Part shown: piece after piece, positions 20,544 to 31,065 of the stretch
How the letters are laid out: the number at the start of each line of letters is the position of its first letter
Numbering within the stretch: the stretch's first letter is position 1
Origin: Marinobacter persicus
GTDB lineage: Bacteria > Pseudomonadota > Gammaproteobacteria > Pseudomonadales > Oleiphilaceae
DNA length: 64,000 nucleotides
Assembly: GCF_002934325.1 (NCBI RefSeq)
Contig: NZ_PTIV01000007.1
Location: 1 to 64,000 of the forward strand
Direction of reading: 5' to 3'
Position numbers and translations under genes: made by a program
The notes under the pieces: generated by a model
Told to the model about the DNA's origin: nothing
Database searches by the model: none
What the model saw: only the letters and a program-made list of their open reading frames with translations

Positions 20544-20572
20544 GGGCTTTGCTGATCCGGCAAAGCCCTTTT
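20544..20572 (+). terminator. Terminator after the HAD gene
   Basis: GGGCTTTGC-tgatccg-GCAAAGCCC stem followed by TTTT, 7 bases past the stop codon. Convergent gcvH ends just beyond it. Confidence 0.8.
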
Positions 20573-20588
20573 AACAAAGAAGGTACGT

Positions 20589-20987
20589 TTAACCTTCCGA
20601 AGCGGCGTGTGCAGCGTAAGCGGTGGCGTCCATCAAACCATCCAGCTCGCCGGCATCCTCCAGCTGTACCCGGAAAAGCCAGCCATCACCGTACGGATCT
20701 TCGTTGACCAGTTCCGGCTCGTCTTCCAGCTTTTCGTTGACCTCAATAACCTCACCGGTCACAGGGCTGAAAATGTCCGAGGCAGACTTTACCGATTCCG
20801 CCACACCGGCTTCCTCTCCTCCGGTCACGGTAACGCCCAATTCCGGAACGCCGACAAAAATAACATCGCCCAGCTGTTCCTGGGCAAAATCGGTAATACC
20901 GACCGTGGCAGTGCCGTCGTCAGCAACCCGAACCCATTGGTGAGTTTCGATGTACTTGAGAGTGGCAGGTGTCTCGCTCATGTTCAT
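20589..20987 (-). CDS. gcvH: Glycine cleavage system H protein
   Basis: Lipoyl carrier that shuttles the aminomethyl group among the P, T and L proteins during glycine breakdown. The lipoylated lysine is Lys67 in [17 protein letters not shown]. The [12 protein letters not shown] and DGWLFRV segments are also diagnostic. At 132 aa from the first ATG (130 from M3) it is of usual length. It stands alone: gcvT and gcvP are not in the window, so either the operon is split or this is a second copy. That point cannot be settled here. Confidence 0.95.
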   Translation of the reverse strand: MNMSETPATLKYIETHQWVRVADDGTATVGITDFAQEQLGDVIFVGVPELGVTVTGGEEAGVAESVKSASDIFSPVTGEVIEVNEKLEDEPELVNEDPYGDGWLFRVQLEDAGELDGLMDATAYAAHAASEG

Positions 20988-21026
20988 AGGTCCTGTTCAA
21001 ACTTTTGCGCAGTTTAACCGAAGAGT

Positions 21027-21917
21027 TCAATTCCAGCGAATGCTTCGGGCCAGCTCCATAAATGCGTTGAGATAATCCACCTCGGCATCCAGTTCCCGGA
21101 ACCCCAGAAAGATCTGCTTGGGCATTCCCTCGCGCCCTAACCGCAGAGCTTTTATGGGCATCTGCCGGGCGTATTCATCCACCAGCCAACGGGGCAAAGC
21201 CGTCACTCCACGCCCCGCCGCCACCATCTGCAGCATGATATCGGTGGTCTCGATGGTTTTATGGCGCCCCGGCGAGGCATGAGCCGGCAGGAAAAAACGG
21301 GTGAAAATATCCAGGCGCTCTGCGGCCACCGGGTAGGTAATGAGTGTGTCCTTTGCCAGTTGCGTCGGTTCTGCCCATTCCTGCCTGGCCAACGGATGCC
21401 CGGAGCTGACCACCAACACCTGCTCATAATCGAATACCGGTTCAAACTGCACGCCCGGGCGGTGCAGTGGGTCTGGCGTGACCAGCAAATCAATGTCATG
21501 ACCAAACAGCGCGCCCATGCCGCCGAACTGGAATTCCTGTTTTACATCCACGTCTACATCCGGCCATTGCTGCAAATACGGCCCGACAATTTTCAACAAC
21601 CACTGATAACAGGGATGACATTCCATGCCGACTCGAAGGCTGCCCCGCTGGCCCCTGGCAATCTGCTGCACCAGCATTTCAGCATGCTCGAATTGCGGTA
21701 GCAGGCGGTTTGCAAGGGTCAGAAGCTGCTCGCCCGCCTGGGTGAACCGTAACTGCCGCCCCTCGCGCACCCACACCGGCGTGCCGAGTTGCTGCTCCAG
21801 TTTGCGAACGGCGTGGCTAAGCGCTGACTGGGTCAGATTCAGCTGCTCTGCCGCAGCGGTCAAAGAGCCCTGACGCTCGATAGCCCTGAAGATTTCCAGA
21901 TGGTTTCGTTCAATCAT
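21027..21917 (-). CDS. metR: LysR-type regulator MetR
   Basis: Transcription activator of methionine synthesis genes that responds to homocysteine in E. coli. The N-terminal winged helix-turn-helix (about 1-60) contains GSLTAAAEQLNLTQSALSHA. The C-terminal part is the periplasmic-binding-like effector domain. The 296-aa length fits. It is divergent from metE, the standard target, with a perfect MetR box in the 117-base gap. LysR proteins of this type usually also repress themselves. Confidence 0.9.
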   Translation of the reverse strand: MIERNHLEIFRAIERQGSLTAAAEQLNLTQSALSHAVRKLEQQLGTPVWVREGRQLRFTQAGEQLLTLANRLLPQFEHAEMLVQQIARGQRGSLRVGMECHPCYQWLLKIVGPYLQQWPDVDVDVKQEFQFGGMGALFGHDIDLLVTPDPLHRPGVQFEPVFDYEQVLVVSSGHPLARQEWAEPTQLAKDTLITYPVAAERLDIFTRFFLPAHASPGRHKTIETTDIMLQMVAAGRGVTALPRWLVDEYARQMPIKALRLGREGMPKQIFLGFRELDAEVDYLNAFMELARSIRWN

Positions 21918-21931
21918 GCGCGCCCTATCCG

Positions 21932-21944
21932 TGAATTTTTTTCA
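21932..21944. promoter_or_regulatory. MetR binding site
   Basis: TGAA-TTTTT-TTCA exactly matches the E. coli MetR consensus TGAA-N5-TTCA. It lies 15 bases before metR and 91 bases before metE. A looser copy (TGAA at 21953, TTCA about 10 bases further) may be a second half-site. Confidence 0.75.
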
Positions 21945-22034
21945 TTGGTCAGTGAAATAATACCATTTTTATTCATTGGAAGACCTGAATAACCTTGGCA
22001 GTCGATTCACACAGACAACGTTCAAGGAAAACTC

Positions 22035-24305
22035 ATGGTAACCACACACAATCTGGGTTTCCCTCGCATTGGCGCGAAACGGGAACTGAAGTTTGCACTG
22101 GAAGACTACTGGGCCGGCCGGCAAACCGGGCAGGAACTGACGGCGACTGCCGAAGACTTACGCCGCCAGAACTGGCACCAACAGACCGGCATTGACCTGA
22201 GCCCGGTGGGTGATTTCTCGCTGTATGATCAGGTACTGGATATGTCTGTCACCCTGGGCAATCTGCCGGAGCGCGTGGCCAGCCAGGCCGGCTCACAGAC
22301 AGACGCCTACTTTCGTGCCGCCCGGGGCCGTGGCGCCGATGACAATGCCTGCTGCGCCACCGCCGCCGGTGAGATGACCAAATGGTTCGACACCAACTAT
22401 CACTACATCGTGCCGGAGTTCAGTGCTGACACGGAATTTGAGCTGAACCCCGAGCGCCTGCTGACCCAGCTTGCAGAAGCCCGGGCACAAGGCGTTAACG
22501 CCAAACCGGTAATTATCGGGCCGGTGACCTACCTCTGGCTTGGCAAAACCTCTGACAACAGCAACCGGCTGGACCTTCTGGAGCGGCTTTTGCCGGCCTA
22601 CGCCCGGTTGCTGGAAACGCTGGCAGATGCAGGCGCTGAATGGGTCCAGATTGACGAACCCGCCCTGGTGACAGACCTGGACGCCAACTGGAGATATGCC
22701 TTCAATCTGGCCTATCACCAACTCAAGAGCAACCGTCCCAAACTGCTTCTGGCCACCTATTTCGGCGAGCTCCGGAGCAATTTGCAACTGGCCTGTGAAC
22801 TGCCGGTGGCAGGCATTCACCTGGATGCTGTTAGCGCGCCACAAGAAGTGAGCCGGGTCGCAGACTGGCTTCCGACCCACAAAGTGCTGTCTCTGGGCGT
22901 GATCAATGGCCGGAATGTGTGGAAGGCCGACCTCAACACACTGCTGGACTGGCTGGAACCATTGCACGCAAAACTGGGCGAACGCCTGTGGCTGGCACCC
23001 TCGTGTTCCCTGTTGCATGTACCGGTCGATCTGACCCGGGAAGACGAGCTGGACGAGGAAATCCACGCCTGGCTGGCATTTGCCGTGCAGAAACTGGATG
23101 AACTGCAGGTACTGGCCCGTGCCCTGAATGAAGGGTGTAATTCTGTTACACAGGCCCTGGCAGACAACCAGCAGGCCATCGACAGTCGTCGGACCTCCTA
23201 CCGGGTAATCAACCCTCAGGTTCGGGCAGCCGTTGCCGGGTTGCAGGCTTCTCTGGGCAATCGCCAAAGCCCCTACCCGCATCGTATTGCCCTGCAACAA
23301 CAGGCATTAAAACTGCCCACCTTCCCGACCACCACCATAGGCTCCTTCCCGCAAACCCGGGAAATCCGCCAGGCCCGGTTGCAGTTCCGTAAAGGTGAGC
23401 TGACCGACCAGGCCTACCAGGAACAGATGCAGTCCGAGATTGCCCGGTGCATTCGCGTTCAGGAAGACCTGGGGCTGGATGTCCTGGTGCACGGTGAGCC
23501 CGAACGCAACGACATGGTGGAATACTTCGGCGAACAACTCGATGGCTTCGCCTTCACCCGTTTCGGATGGGTGCAGTCCTACGGCTCACGCTGCGTCAAA
23601 CCACCCATCCTGTTCGGCGACATCCAGCGCCCCGATGCCATGACAGTGGACTGGATTCGCTATGCGCAATCGCTGACTGACAAGCCGGTCAAGGGAATGC
23701 TGACGGGCCCGGTGACCATTCTGAACTGGTCCTTCGTGCGCGATGACCAGCCCCGGAAAGACTCCTGCCTGCAGCTGGCACTGGCCATTCGCGAGGAAGT
23801 TCAGGATCTGGAAAAAGCCGGGGTGAACATCATCCAGATCGATGAAGCCGCCCTGCGCGAAGGCCTGCCCCTGCGCCGGGCTGACTGGGAGCAGTACCTG
23901 GAGTGGGCCATCAACAGCTTTCGCATAGCCGCTAACGGCGTGCAGGATGCAACCCAGATCCACACGCATATGTGTTATTCGGAATTCAATGACATCATCG
24001 AGGCTATCGCCCGCATGGATGCGGATGTGATTACCATCGAAACCTCGCGCTCTGACATGGAGCTGCTGGATGCCTTCAAGGATTTCGAGTACCCGAACGA
24101 CATCGGCCCGGGCGTGTACGACATTCACTCACCGAATGTGCCGGCGCAGAAGCAAATCACCACGCTGATGAAACTGGCTGCCGAGCGCATCCCCGCCGAA
24201 CGATTGTGGGTAAACCCCGATTGCGGCCTGAAAACCCGGAACTGGGAAGAAGTAACGCCAGCTCTCGAGGCCATGGTGGCAGCGGCCCGGGAGCTGAGAG
24301 CCTGA
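22035..24305 (+). CDS. metE: Cobalamin-independent methionine synthase MetE
   Basis: Transfers methyl from 5-methyltetrahydropteroyl-triglutamate to homocysteine to make methionine without B12. Two homologous TIM barrels are present. The C-terminal one holds the zinc ligands His645, Cys647 (in THMCYSEF), Glu669 (TIETSRSD) and Cys730 (NPDCGL), matching the E. coli set shifted by four. At 756 aa it is full length. AAGGA precedes the ATG. Expression is probably activated by MetR through the box upstream. Confidence 0.97.
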   Translation: MVTTHNLGFPRIGAKRELKFALEDYWAGRQTGQELTATAEDLRRQNWHQQTGIDLSPVGDFSLYDQVLDMSVTLGNLPERVASQAGSQTDAYFRAARGRGADDNACCATAAGEMTKWFDTNYHYIVPEFSADTEFELNPERLLTQLAEARAQGVNAKPVIIGPVTYLWLGKTSDNSNRLDLLERLLPAYARLLETLADAGAEWVQIDEPALVTDLDANWRYAFNLAYHQLKSNRPKLLLATYFGELRSNLQLACELPVAGIHLDAVSAPQEVSRVADWLPTHKVLSLGVINGRNVWKADLNTLLDWLEPLHAKLGERLWLAPSCSLLHVPVDLTREDELDEEIHAWLAFAVQKLDELQVLARALNEGCNSVTQALADNQQAIDSRRTSYRVINPQVRAAVAGLQASLGNRQSPYPHRIALQQQALKLPTFPTTTIGSFPQTREIRQARLQFRKGELTDQAYQEQMQSEIARCIRVQEDLGLDVLVHGEPERNDMVEYFGEQLDGFAFTRFGWVQSYGSRCVKPPILFGDIQRPDAMTVDWIRYAQSLTDKPVKGMLTGPVTILNWSFVRDDQPRKDSCLQLALAIREEVQDLEKAGVNIIQIDEAALREGLPLRRADWEQYLEWAINSFRIAANGVQDATQIHTHMCYSEFNDIIEAIARMDADVITIETSRSDMELLDAFKDFEYPNDIGPGVYDIHSPNVPAQKQITTLMKLAAERIPAERLWVNPDCGLKTRNWEEVTPALEAMVAAARELRA

Positions 24306-24316
24306 CCGCAGGAAAT

Positions 24317-25123
24317 TCAGTAGCCGCCACTCTTTTCGTCCAGCTCAAACCGGAATTGAGTGGCCCGGCCAACTTCTGTGCTGAAGTTGCCGGAAGGCTG
24401 CAGTTCAAACCAGCGATAGCCGGGCGCCAGGGATTCAACGGCAAAGTCCGTGGCACCGGCCGCAAACTGGATGCAGGTGGATGGCGTGGCAATTAACCGA
24501 ACGCCATTCCTCTGTTGTTTCAGGTCCTGGTGAATATGGCCCCAGAGAACAATTTCTACTTGCGGATGTTTGTCCAGGACCTGCCAGAAAGCCTCCCGGT
24601 TTTTCAGGCCGATCTCTTCCATCCAGTCCGCACCAACCGATACCGGATGATGGTGCAGGCAGATCATGGTGGGCAGTTCGGGGTGTGCGCAGAGGGCTTT
24701 ATCGAGAAAGGCCAGCTCCGATTCGGGCAGTTCCCCATAAACCTTCCCCGGCACGGAAGAGTCCAGCATGATGAAATGCCAGCCTCCCTGCACTCTCTGG
24801 CGCTGATTGGCCTGATACTCTGCCGCAATCTGGTTGAGCACACCGGCATGGTCATGGTTACCGGCAATCCACAGCGAGGGGCAATGGAATGCCTGCAGCT
24901 TCTCGCCAAAAACACGATAGGCCTCGGCAGAGGCGTCCTGAGTAATATCTCCGGTGGCCAACAGCAGGTCCGGCTGGCCATGGACCGCCAGCACTTCGTC
25001 AATCACAGCAGACAGGCTGTCCCTGGTGTTCACGCCCAGCAGACTGCCATCTGCTGACGCCATCAGGTGAGGGTCTGTCAGTTGCAGAACCCGAAGGGGG
25101 TGGTGAGACTGAGTCTGGGTCAT
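24317..25123 (-). CDS. cpdA: 3',5'-cyclic AMP phosphodiesterase CpdA
   Basis: Calcineurin-type metallophosphoesterase that hydrolyses cAMP to AMP. The full metal-binding set is visible: QLTDPHLM (D-x-H), GDITQD, GNHDH, LHHHPV and GHIHQ. At 268 aa it matches E. coli CpdA (275). It is third in the nudF-yqiB-cpdA order known from E. coli and Pseudomonas, although a 185-base gap separates it from yqiB and could hold its own promoter. That gap shows no other feature. Convergent metE ends 11 bases away. Confidence 0.93.
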   Translation of the reverse strand: MTQTQSHHPLRVLQLTDPHLMASADGSLLGVNTRDSLSAVIDEVLAVHGQPDLLLATGDITQDASAEAYRVFGEKLQAFHCPSLWIAGNHDHAGVLNQIAAEYQANQRQRVQGGWHFIMLDSSVPGKVYGELPESELAFLDKALCAHPELPTMICLHHHPVSVGADWMEEIGLKNREAFWQVLDKHPQVEIVLWGHIHQDLKQQRNGVRLIATPSTCIQFAAGATDFAVESLAPGYRWFELQPSGNFSTEVGRATQFRFELDEKSGGY

Positions 25124-25308
25124 ACCTGGCCTGTGTGCTTTCTTTGCAGTCGATTACGAATTGTTATCAGTGTACGACAGCCAGACGCAGGTTGATCTCC
25201 CCGGAATGGAGAATGGTTCACATTCTGTACAGCTCAGTGGGAAGTTTTACAAACTTTCACATCTTCGGCTCACGCCAGTGCCGGGCTCAAAGATTAAGGG
25301 GGGGATCA

Positions 25309-25803
25309 TCAGTCCAGGCCTTCACCTGCGGTCCAGGCGGCATGTTCCATAGGAAGGTGACCAAAGCGCAGGCAGTAGTCCAGCCAGTCGGCCAGAAAGC
25401 TGTTTACCTGAACTTTTTCGTCCGGGTGGTGCATGAATCGGTTGGGATAATCATTAACCGGCGCAATTTGCCGTTGCCGATAACAGCTGATCACTTCGGC
25501 CATGGCGGCATCGTGGTAGACACGCACGGTCATCCGCGGATTATTGAGCCAGCGACCGTTGTTGTGCACCTGTTCAAGCAGCAAGGTCTCGGTGAACTTT
25601 GCGGTTTGCAGCACTTCAATGCGTACCCGGCCCAGGTACTGGTTTTCCCGGTGCAGCTCAAACTCACAAACCGGTTTGCCGCCCGCCTCCAGCTGCCGCA
25701 ATTTGCGCAGGCGCTGATAATTGCCATCACACAGGGCACCAAACTGGCGCAGATCCGGCACATACTGCTTTGGCCGCTTCACCCATTCGGTCATGCTGAC
25801 CAT
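25309..25803 (-). CDS. yqiB: DUF1249 family protein (YqiB-like)
   Basis: Cytoplasmic protein of unknown function, 164 aa, with no membrane segment or known catalytic motif. The DUF1249 features are the LRQFGALCDGNYQRLRKL start, a FELHRENQYLGRVRIEV strand pair and MTVRVYHDAAMAEV. It overlaps the end of nudF by 13 bases if the first ATG (MVSMTEW) is used; M4 reduces the overlap. It is always found beside nudF and cpdA in gammaproteobacteria, so a link to nucleotide turnover is possible but unproven. Confidence 0.85.
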   Translation of the reverse strand: MVSMTEWVKRPKQYVPDLRQFGALCDGNYQRLRKLRQLEAGGKPVCEFELHRENQYLGRVRIEVLQTAKFTETLLLEQVHNNGRWLNNPRMTVRVYHDAAMAEVISCYRQRQIAPVNDYPNRFMHHPDEKVQVNSFLADWLDYCLRFGHLPMEHAAWTAGEGLD

Positions 25804-26411
25804 TCCCGGCGCAAGCGATCATGATTCAGCTGCAACCACTGGATGGCAATAATCGCCGCAGCGTTGTTGATGCGACCATCCTGAATCATGGCAATTGCCT
25901 CGTCTGTAGACACCACATGGGCGCGGATGTCTTCGTGTTCGTGTTCAATACCAAACAACCCACCGGCCCCGGCGGTGCTGACCTGGCCGCAGTACAGGTG
26001 AACCATCTCCGTGGTGCCACCCGGAGAAACCAGGTAATCACAGACTTTTTCGAGCCGGCTGAACGTCAGCCCGGCCTCTTCCTGACCTTCACGCCGGGCG
26101 ACCTCTTCAGGGCTTTCGCCGTCTTCGTTCATGCCGGCGACCAGTTCAAGCAACCAGGGTGACTGATCGCGCCCAAGTGCCCCGAGGCGGAATTGCTCCA
26201 GAAGTACGACTTCGTCCCGCGCGGGGTCGTAGGGAATAACACAGGTGGCGTCACCGCGAATGAAGAGTTCGCGGGTGAAAATGGGCATTTCACGGCCATC
26301 AAAGCGCGGGTGGGTCAGCCAGAGCTTGTCCAGTCGGAAAAAGCCCTGGAAGACGGTTTCACGCTTTTCGATTTTGATGTCGTTTGCGTTGAATTGGAAT
26401 GGTTTGGGCAT
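25791..26411 (-). CDS. nudF: ADP-ribose pyrophosphatase NudF
   Basis: Nudix hydrolase that splits ADP-ribose into AMP and ribose 5-phosphate. The Nudix box starts at GMNEDGESPEEVARREGQEE and ends in AGL, with all catalytic acids present. The N-terminal LTHPRFDG region and the PGGTTEMVHLYCG loop are typical of NudF/YffH enzymes. At 206 aa it is usual length. It heads nudF-yqiB-cpdA and is divergent from the toxin-antitoxin pair. Confidence 0.93.
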   Translation of the reverse strand: MPKPFQFNANDIKIEKRETVFQGFFRLDKLWLTHPRFDGREMPIFTRELFIRGDATCVIPYDPARDEVVLLEQFRLGALGRDQSPWLLELVAGMNEDGESPEEVARREGQEEAGLTFSRLEKVCDYLVSPGGTTEMVHLYCGQVSTAGAGGLFGIEHEHEDIRAHVVSTDEAIAMIQDGRINNAAAIIAIQWLQLNHDRLRREWSA

Positions 26412-26555
26412 TCGGCTGTCCGGTTCAGAATTCGATTTTGAACGATAGCCGGAACTACCGTGCTACTGCAAGTTACGGCTTTGGCCTTCAGGGGCTGGCC
26501 CTGGCCGGCGATTTGGATGCCAGACAGTTATTGGGTACCCCTTTCCAAAAAACAA

Positions 26556-26576
26556 TGTTATTATCTGCTCATAACA
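26556..26576 (+). promoter_or_regulatory. Operator overlapping the tumE promoter
   Basis: TGTTAT-N9-ATAACA is a perfect inverted repeat. Its left half coincides with an extended -10 (TG-t-TATTAT, 26556-26564), so a repressor bound here would block transcription. It lies 16 bases before the toxin start. Self-repression by the downstream HTH protein is the simplest reading. Confidence 0.6.
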
Positions 26577-26592
26577 CAGGAGGTTTAATCCA

Positions 26593-26955
26593 TTGGACGG
26601 ACTGGAACAACTTCTGGCTATGCACGGCAGCCAGGTGCACAGGGATGATGGGTACTGGTGGAAAGTGGAGGCTTGGTGTGTCCCACCAACACGCGAGAGG
26701 CCGCACGGGATCCGGTATAACCTGACCTTGCATGACAAACATAACCGGCGGATTTTCGGGATGGACAATGCCCATGCGGTCAAGCCGGCAAAAAGGGGTC
26801 TGAACAGTGGGAAAGTGCACGAATACGACCACGTTCACAAAACCATGTCGGATACCGGCACACCTTACAATTTCGATGACTGTTTTGCCTTATTGAGCGA
26901 TTTCTTCACAGGCATTGATAAGACGATCTCGGACATACGCGGAGGCCATTTATGA
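26593..26955 (+). CDS. tumE: TumE-like toxin (DUF6516)
   Basis: Predicted toxin of a type II toxin-antitoxin pair. The 120-aa protein shows the family pattern: a charged N-terminal strand (DDGYWWKVEAWCV), a conserved RPHGIRYNLTLHD, and the central HAVKPAKRGL followed by HEYDHVHK. These are typical of TumE/DUF6516 proteins, thought to be ribonuclease-like. The start is TTG with a perfect AGGAGG 9 bases upstream. Its stop overlaps the next ATG (ATGA), giving the toxin-first, antitoxin-second order of this family. It lies between nudF and thiC, which are usually close neighbours, so it looks inserted. Confidence 0.75.
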   Translation: MDGLEQLLAMHGSQVHRDDGYWWKVEAWCVPPTRERPHGIRYNLTLHDKHNRRIFGMDNAHAVKPAKRGLNSGKVHEYDHVHKTMSDTGTPYNFDDCFALLSDFFTGIDKTISDIRGGHL

Positions 26956-27353
26956 AAGCGAAAATCGGCATCATGTCCGAAGAGCTCATTCGAAAGAGAA
27001 TGCTGGCGATGGCTCAGGACTTGTATACACCGGAAGCTGATGAACCCAGCGTTTGGTACACCTCGTTAAACGCGGTGTCACAGGTTTTGCGTCCGGAGAA
27101 CATTAAACTGCTGCGCTTGATTGACTCGGAAAAGCCACAAACGGTGACGGAACTGGCTCGCCTCACGGGGCGAGCGAAAGGCAACTTATCTCACACGTTA
27201 AAATCGCTGAGTGACAAGGGATTTATCAGGCTCGAAAAACAAAGTGGCAACGCTTTGAAGCCAGTGGCTCTATTCACGGATTTTGAGATTATCTCCAGTG
27301 TCGACATCGAGCAGCGAATTGCTCAGGCAACCGCGAAGAAACAAGTTGCCTGA
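26952..27353 (+). CDS. tumA: TumA-like HTH antitoxin / DNA-binding protein
   Basis: 133-aa winged helix-turn-helix protein of the MarR-like group that follows TumE/DUF6516 genes. The DNA-binding helices are in PQTVTELARLTGRAKGNLSH, followed by the wing GFIRLEKQSGNA. No signal or membrane segment. It probably neutralises the toxin and represses the pair from the inverted repeat at 26556-26576. It overlaps tumE by four bases, so translation is coupled. Assignment is by sequence pattern and context; I cannot exclude a plain regulator. Confidence 0.7.
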   Translation: MKAKIGIMSEELIRKRMLAMAQDLYTPEADEPSVWYTSLNAVSQVLRPENIKLLRLIDSEKPQTVTELARLTGRAKGNLSHTLKSLSDKGFIRLEKQSGNALKPVALFTDFEIISSVDIEQRIAQATAKKQVA

Positions 27354-27442
27354 ATGATAACTGCCAAGGCTGAGTGGAACCGTGGCGGGCCCGCCATGGC
27401 TTCCGCACAAACTTGCAGGCTACATGATCAAGACACCGAGGC

Positions 27443-29512
<2,070 letters not shown>

Positions 29513-29520
29513 AACATATT

Positions 29521-29537
29521 GTGAGGCGAAACCTCAC
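29521..29537. promoter_or_regulatory. Small hairpin at the 5' edge of the thiC leader
   Basis: GTGAGG-cgaaa-CCTCAC, a perfect 6-base stem just 5' of the TPP aptamer on the minus strand. It may cap the leader RNA or be an operator; there is no T run after it. Confidence 0.3.
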
Positions 29538-29570
29538 AAAAATGAGTGATAATAGCGAGTGTAGAGACGG

Positions 29571-29595
29571 AGACCATTATTGTCCATAATGGTCT
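29571..29595. promoter_or_regulatory. Perfect 25-bp palindrome between thiC and tolC
   Basis: AGACCATTAT-TGTCC-ATAATGGTCT has perfect 10-base arms and a 5-base centre. It lies 58 bases before the tolC start and upstream of the thiC leader, close to the expected thiC promoter (TATTAT at 29549-29554 on the minus strand). The size and symmetry suit a dimeric repressor of the TetR or MarR type controlling tolC. Confidence 0.6.
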
Positions 29596-29652
29596 TCTTT
29601 AGCCCTGTATCCAGCTCACGGATGCCCCGGAGACAGCTTGTCAGGAGAAATA

Positions 29653-31023
29653 ATGAAGAAACGTTTACTTCCAGGACTGATCACCCTGCTTGCAGCTCAG
29701 CCTGCATTTTCTCTGGATCTGATGGAAACCTATGAACAGGCGCTGTCTTACGACTCAGGCATTGCCTCGGCCAAGGCGCAACTGGAAGCCCAACGAGCGG
29801 CCACGGATGTCACCAAGAGCACGCTTTTACCGCTGCTATCTGCATTCGCGGAAGGCAACCATACCGATTTTGAATCCAGGAACGGCATCGGGGACGATAG
29901 CTACCGCTCTTTGAGCTATGGGGTCCAGTTGACGCAGCCAGTGTTTCGCGCAGAGAACTGGTTCCGGTTTGACGCCAGCCAGTTCCAGACAGACGCCGCA
30001 GAAGCCCAATACAACCTGGCGCAGCAACAACTGATGCTGGACGTGTCCACAGCATACTTCAACGTGCTTCGTGCGCAGGACACAGTGGCAACGGCCCAGG
30101 CTACCGAAGCGGCCATTCAGCGCCAGTACGAACAGGCGCAGGAGCGTTTTGATGTTGGCCTGATTGCCATCACCGAAGTGTATGAAGCCCGGGCCAGCTA
30201 TGATGACGCCAAAAGTCAGCGCATTGCGGCTGAGAACCAGTTGAATGTCGCCAAGGAACAACTGGCACGCTTGACTGGAGACTACCCGGAAGACTTGGAC
30301 AACCTTCGCCAGAATTTCCCACTGGCCCGCCCGGAACCAATGAACCCGAACGCCTGGGAAGCAACTGCCCTCAAGCAGAACTGGTCCATTCAGGCAGCAC
30401 TGTATGAACTCAATGCCAGCGAGGCCAACCTGAAAGTGGCCAAGTCCGGACACCTGCCTACACTGGACCTCGAAGCATCTTACGGGGAAACCGATTACAG
30501 CGGGCGTTCCTTTGCCAGTCAGGGCGGCGAAGGCACTCAGGCCGTGATCGGGCTCAGCCTTAATGTACCCCTGTACTCCGGTGGAGGGACACAGGCCGGC
30601 GTGCGGCAGCAGCGGTCGCTCGTAATAGCGGCCGAGCAGGATCTGAAAACAGTCAAACGAGACGTTCAGGTCAACACCCGAAGCCTGTTCCTGACCGTCA
30701 ACAACAACATCGAAACCGCCAACGCACTCAAGCAGACCATTGTGTCCCGCCGAAGCGCCCTGGACGCCACACTGGCCGGGTACGATGTGGGCACGCGCAA
30801 TATTGTGGAGGTTCTGGATGCTCAGCGGGCTTACTACGTTGCGCTGCGGGATTACGCCAACGCCCGCTATGACTATGTCGTCAACACCCTGCAGTTGAAG
30901 CAGGCAGCAGGCACCCTGAGTCCGGAGGATCTGCTGGAGCTGAACAACTGGTTGAGCGAGGGAGCCCGCGGCATAGAGGTCCTGGCAAACGACAAACAGA
31001 CCCTGGACAGCCCGATGCAATAA
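29653..31023 (+). CDS. tolC: TolC-family outer-membrane export channel
   Basis: Outer-membrane barrel and periplasmic tunnel used by efflux pumps and type I secretion. A signal peptide ends at about residue 20 (AAQPAFS). Two outer membrane efflux protein repeats follow (TYEQALSYDSGIASAKA and the DLEASYGETDYSG half), with long heptad-rich helices. ATG at 29653 has AGGAGA 6 bases upstream. A start five codons earlier is possible. At 456 aa it is close to E. coli TolC (493). Its place near thiC and nudF-yqiB-cpdA matches Pseudomonas. A hairpin without T run follows. Confidence 0.93.
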   Translation: MKKRLLPGLITLLAAQPAFSLDLMETYEQALSYDSGIASAKAQLEAQRAATDVTKSTLLPLLSAFAEGNHTDFESRNGIGDDSYRSLSYGVQLTQPVFRAENWFRFDASQFQTDAAEAQYNLAQQQLMLDVSTAYFNVLRAQDTVATAQATEAAIQRQYEQAQERFDVGLIAITEVYEARASYDDAKSQRIAAENQLNVAKEQLARLTGDYPEDLDNLRQNFPLARPEPMNPNAWEATALKQNWSIQAALYELNASEANLKVAKSGHLPTLDLEASYGETDYSGRSFASQGGEGTQAVIGLSLNVPLYSGGGTQAGVRQQRSLVIAAEQDLKTVKRDVQVNTRSLFLTVNNNIETANALKQTIVSRRSALDATLAGYDVGTRNIVEVLDAQRAYYVALRDYANARYDYVVNTLQLKQAAGTLSPEDLLELNNWLSEGARGIEVLANDKQTLDSPMQ

Positions 31024-31065
31024 CGGATGGGCCCGGGGCCTGCCTGTCAAGGTAGCGCCCCGGCC

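Noticed and set aside
31024..31065. GC-rich imperfect hairpin between tolC and waaA
   Set aside because: The stem is imperfect and no T run follows on either strand, so I do not call it a terminator.
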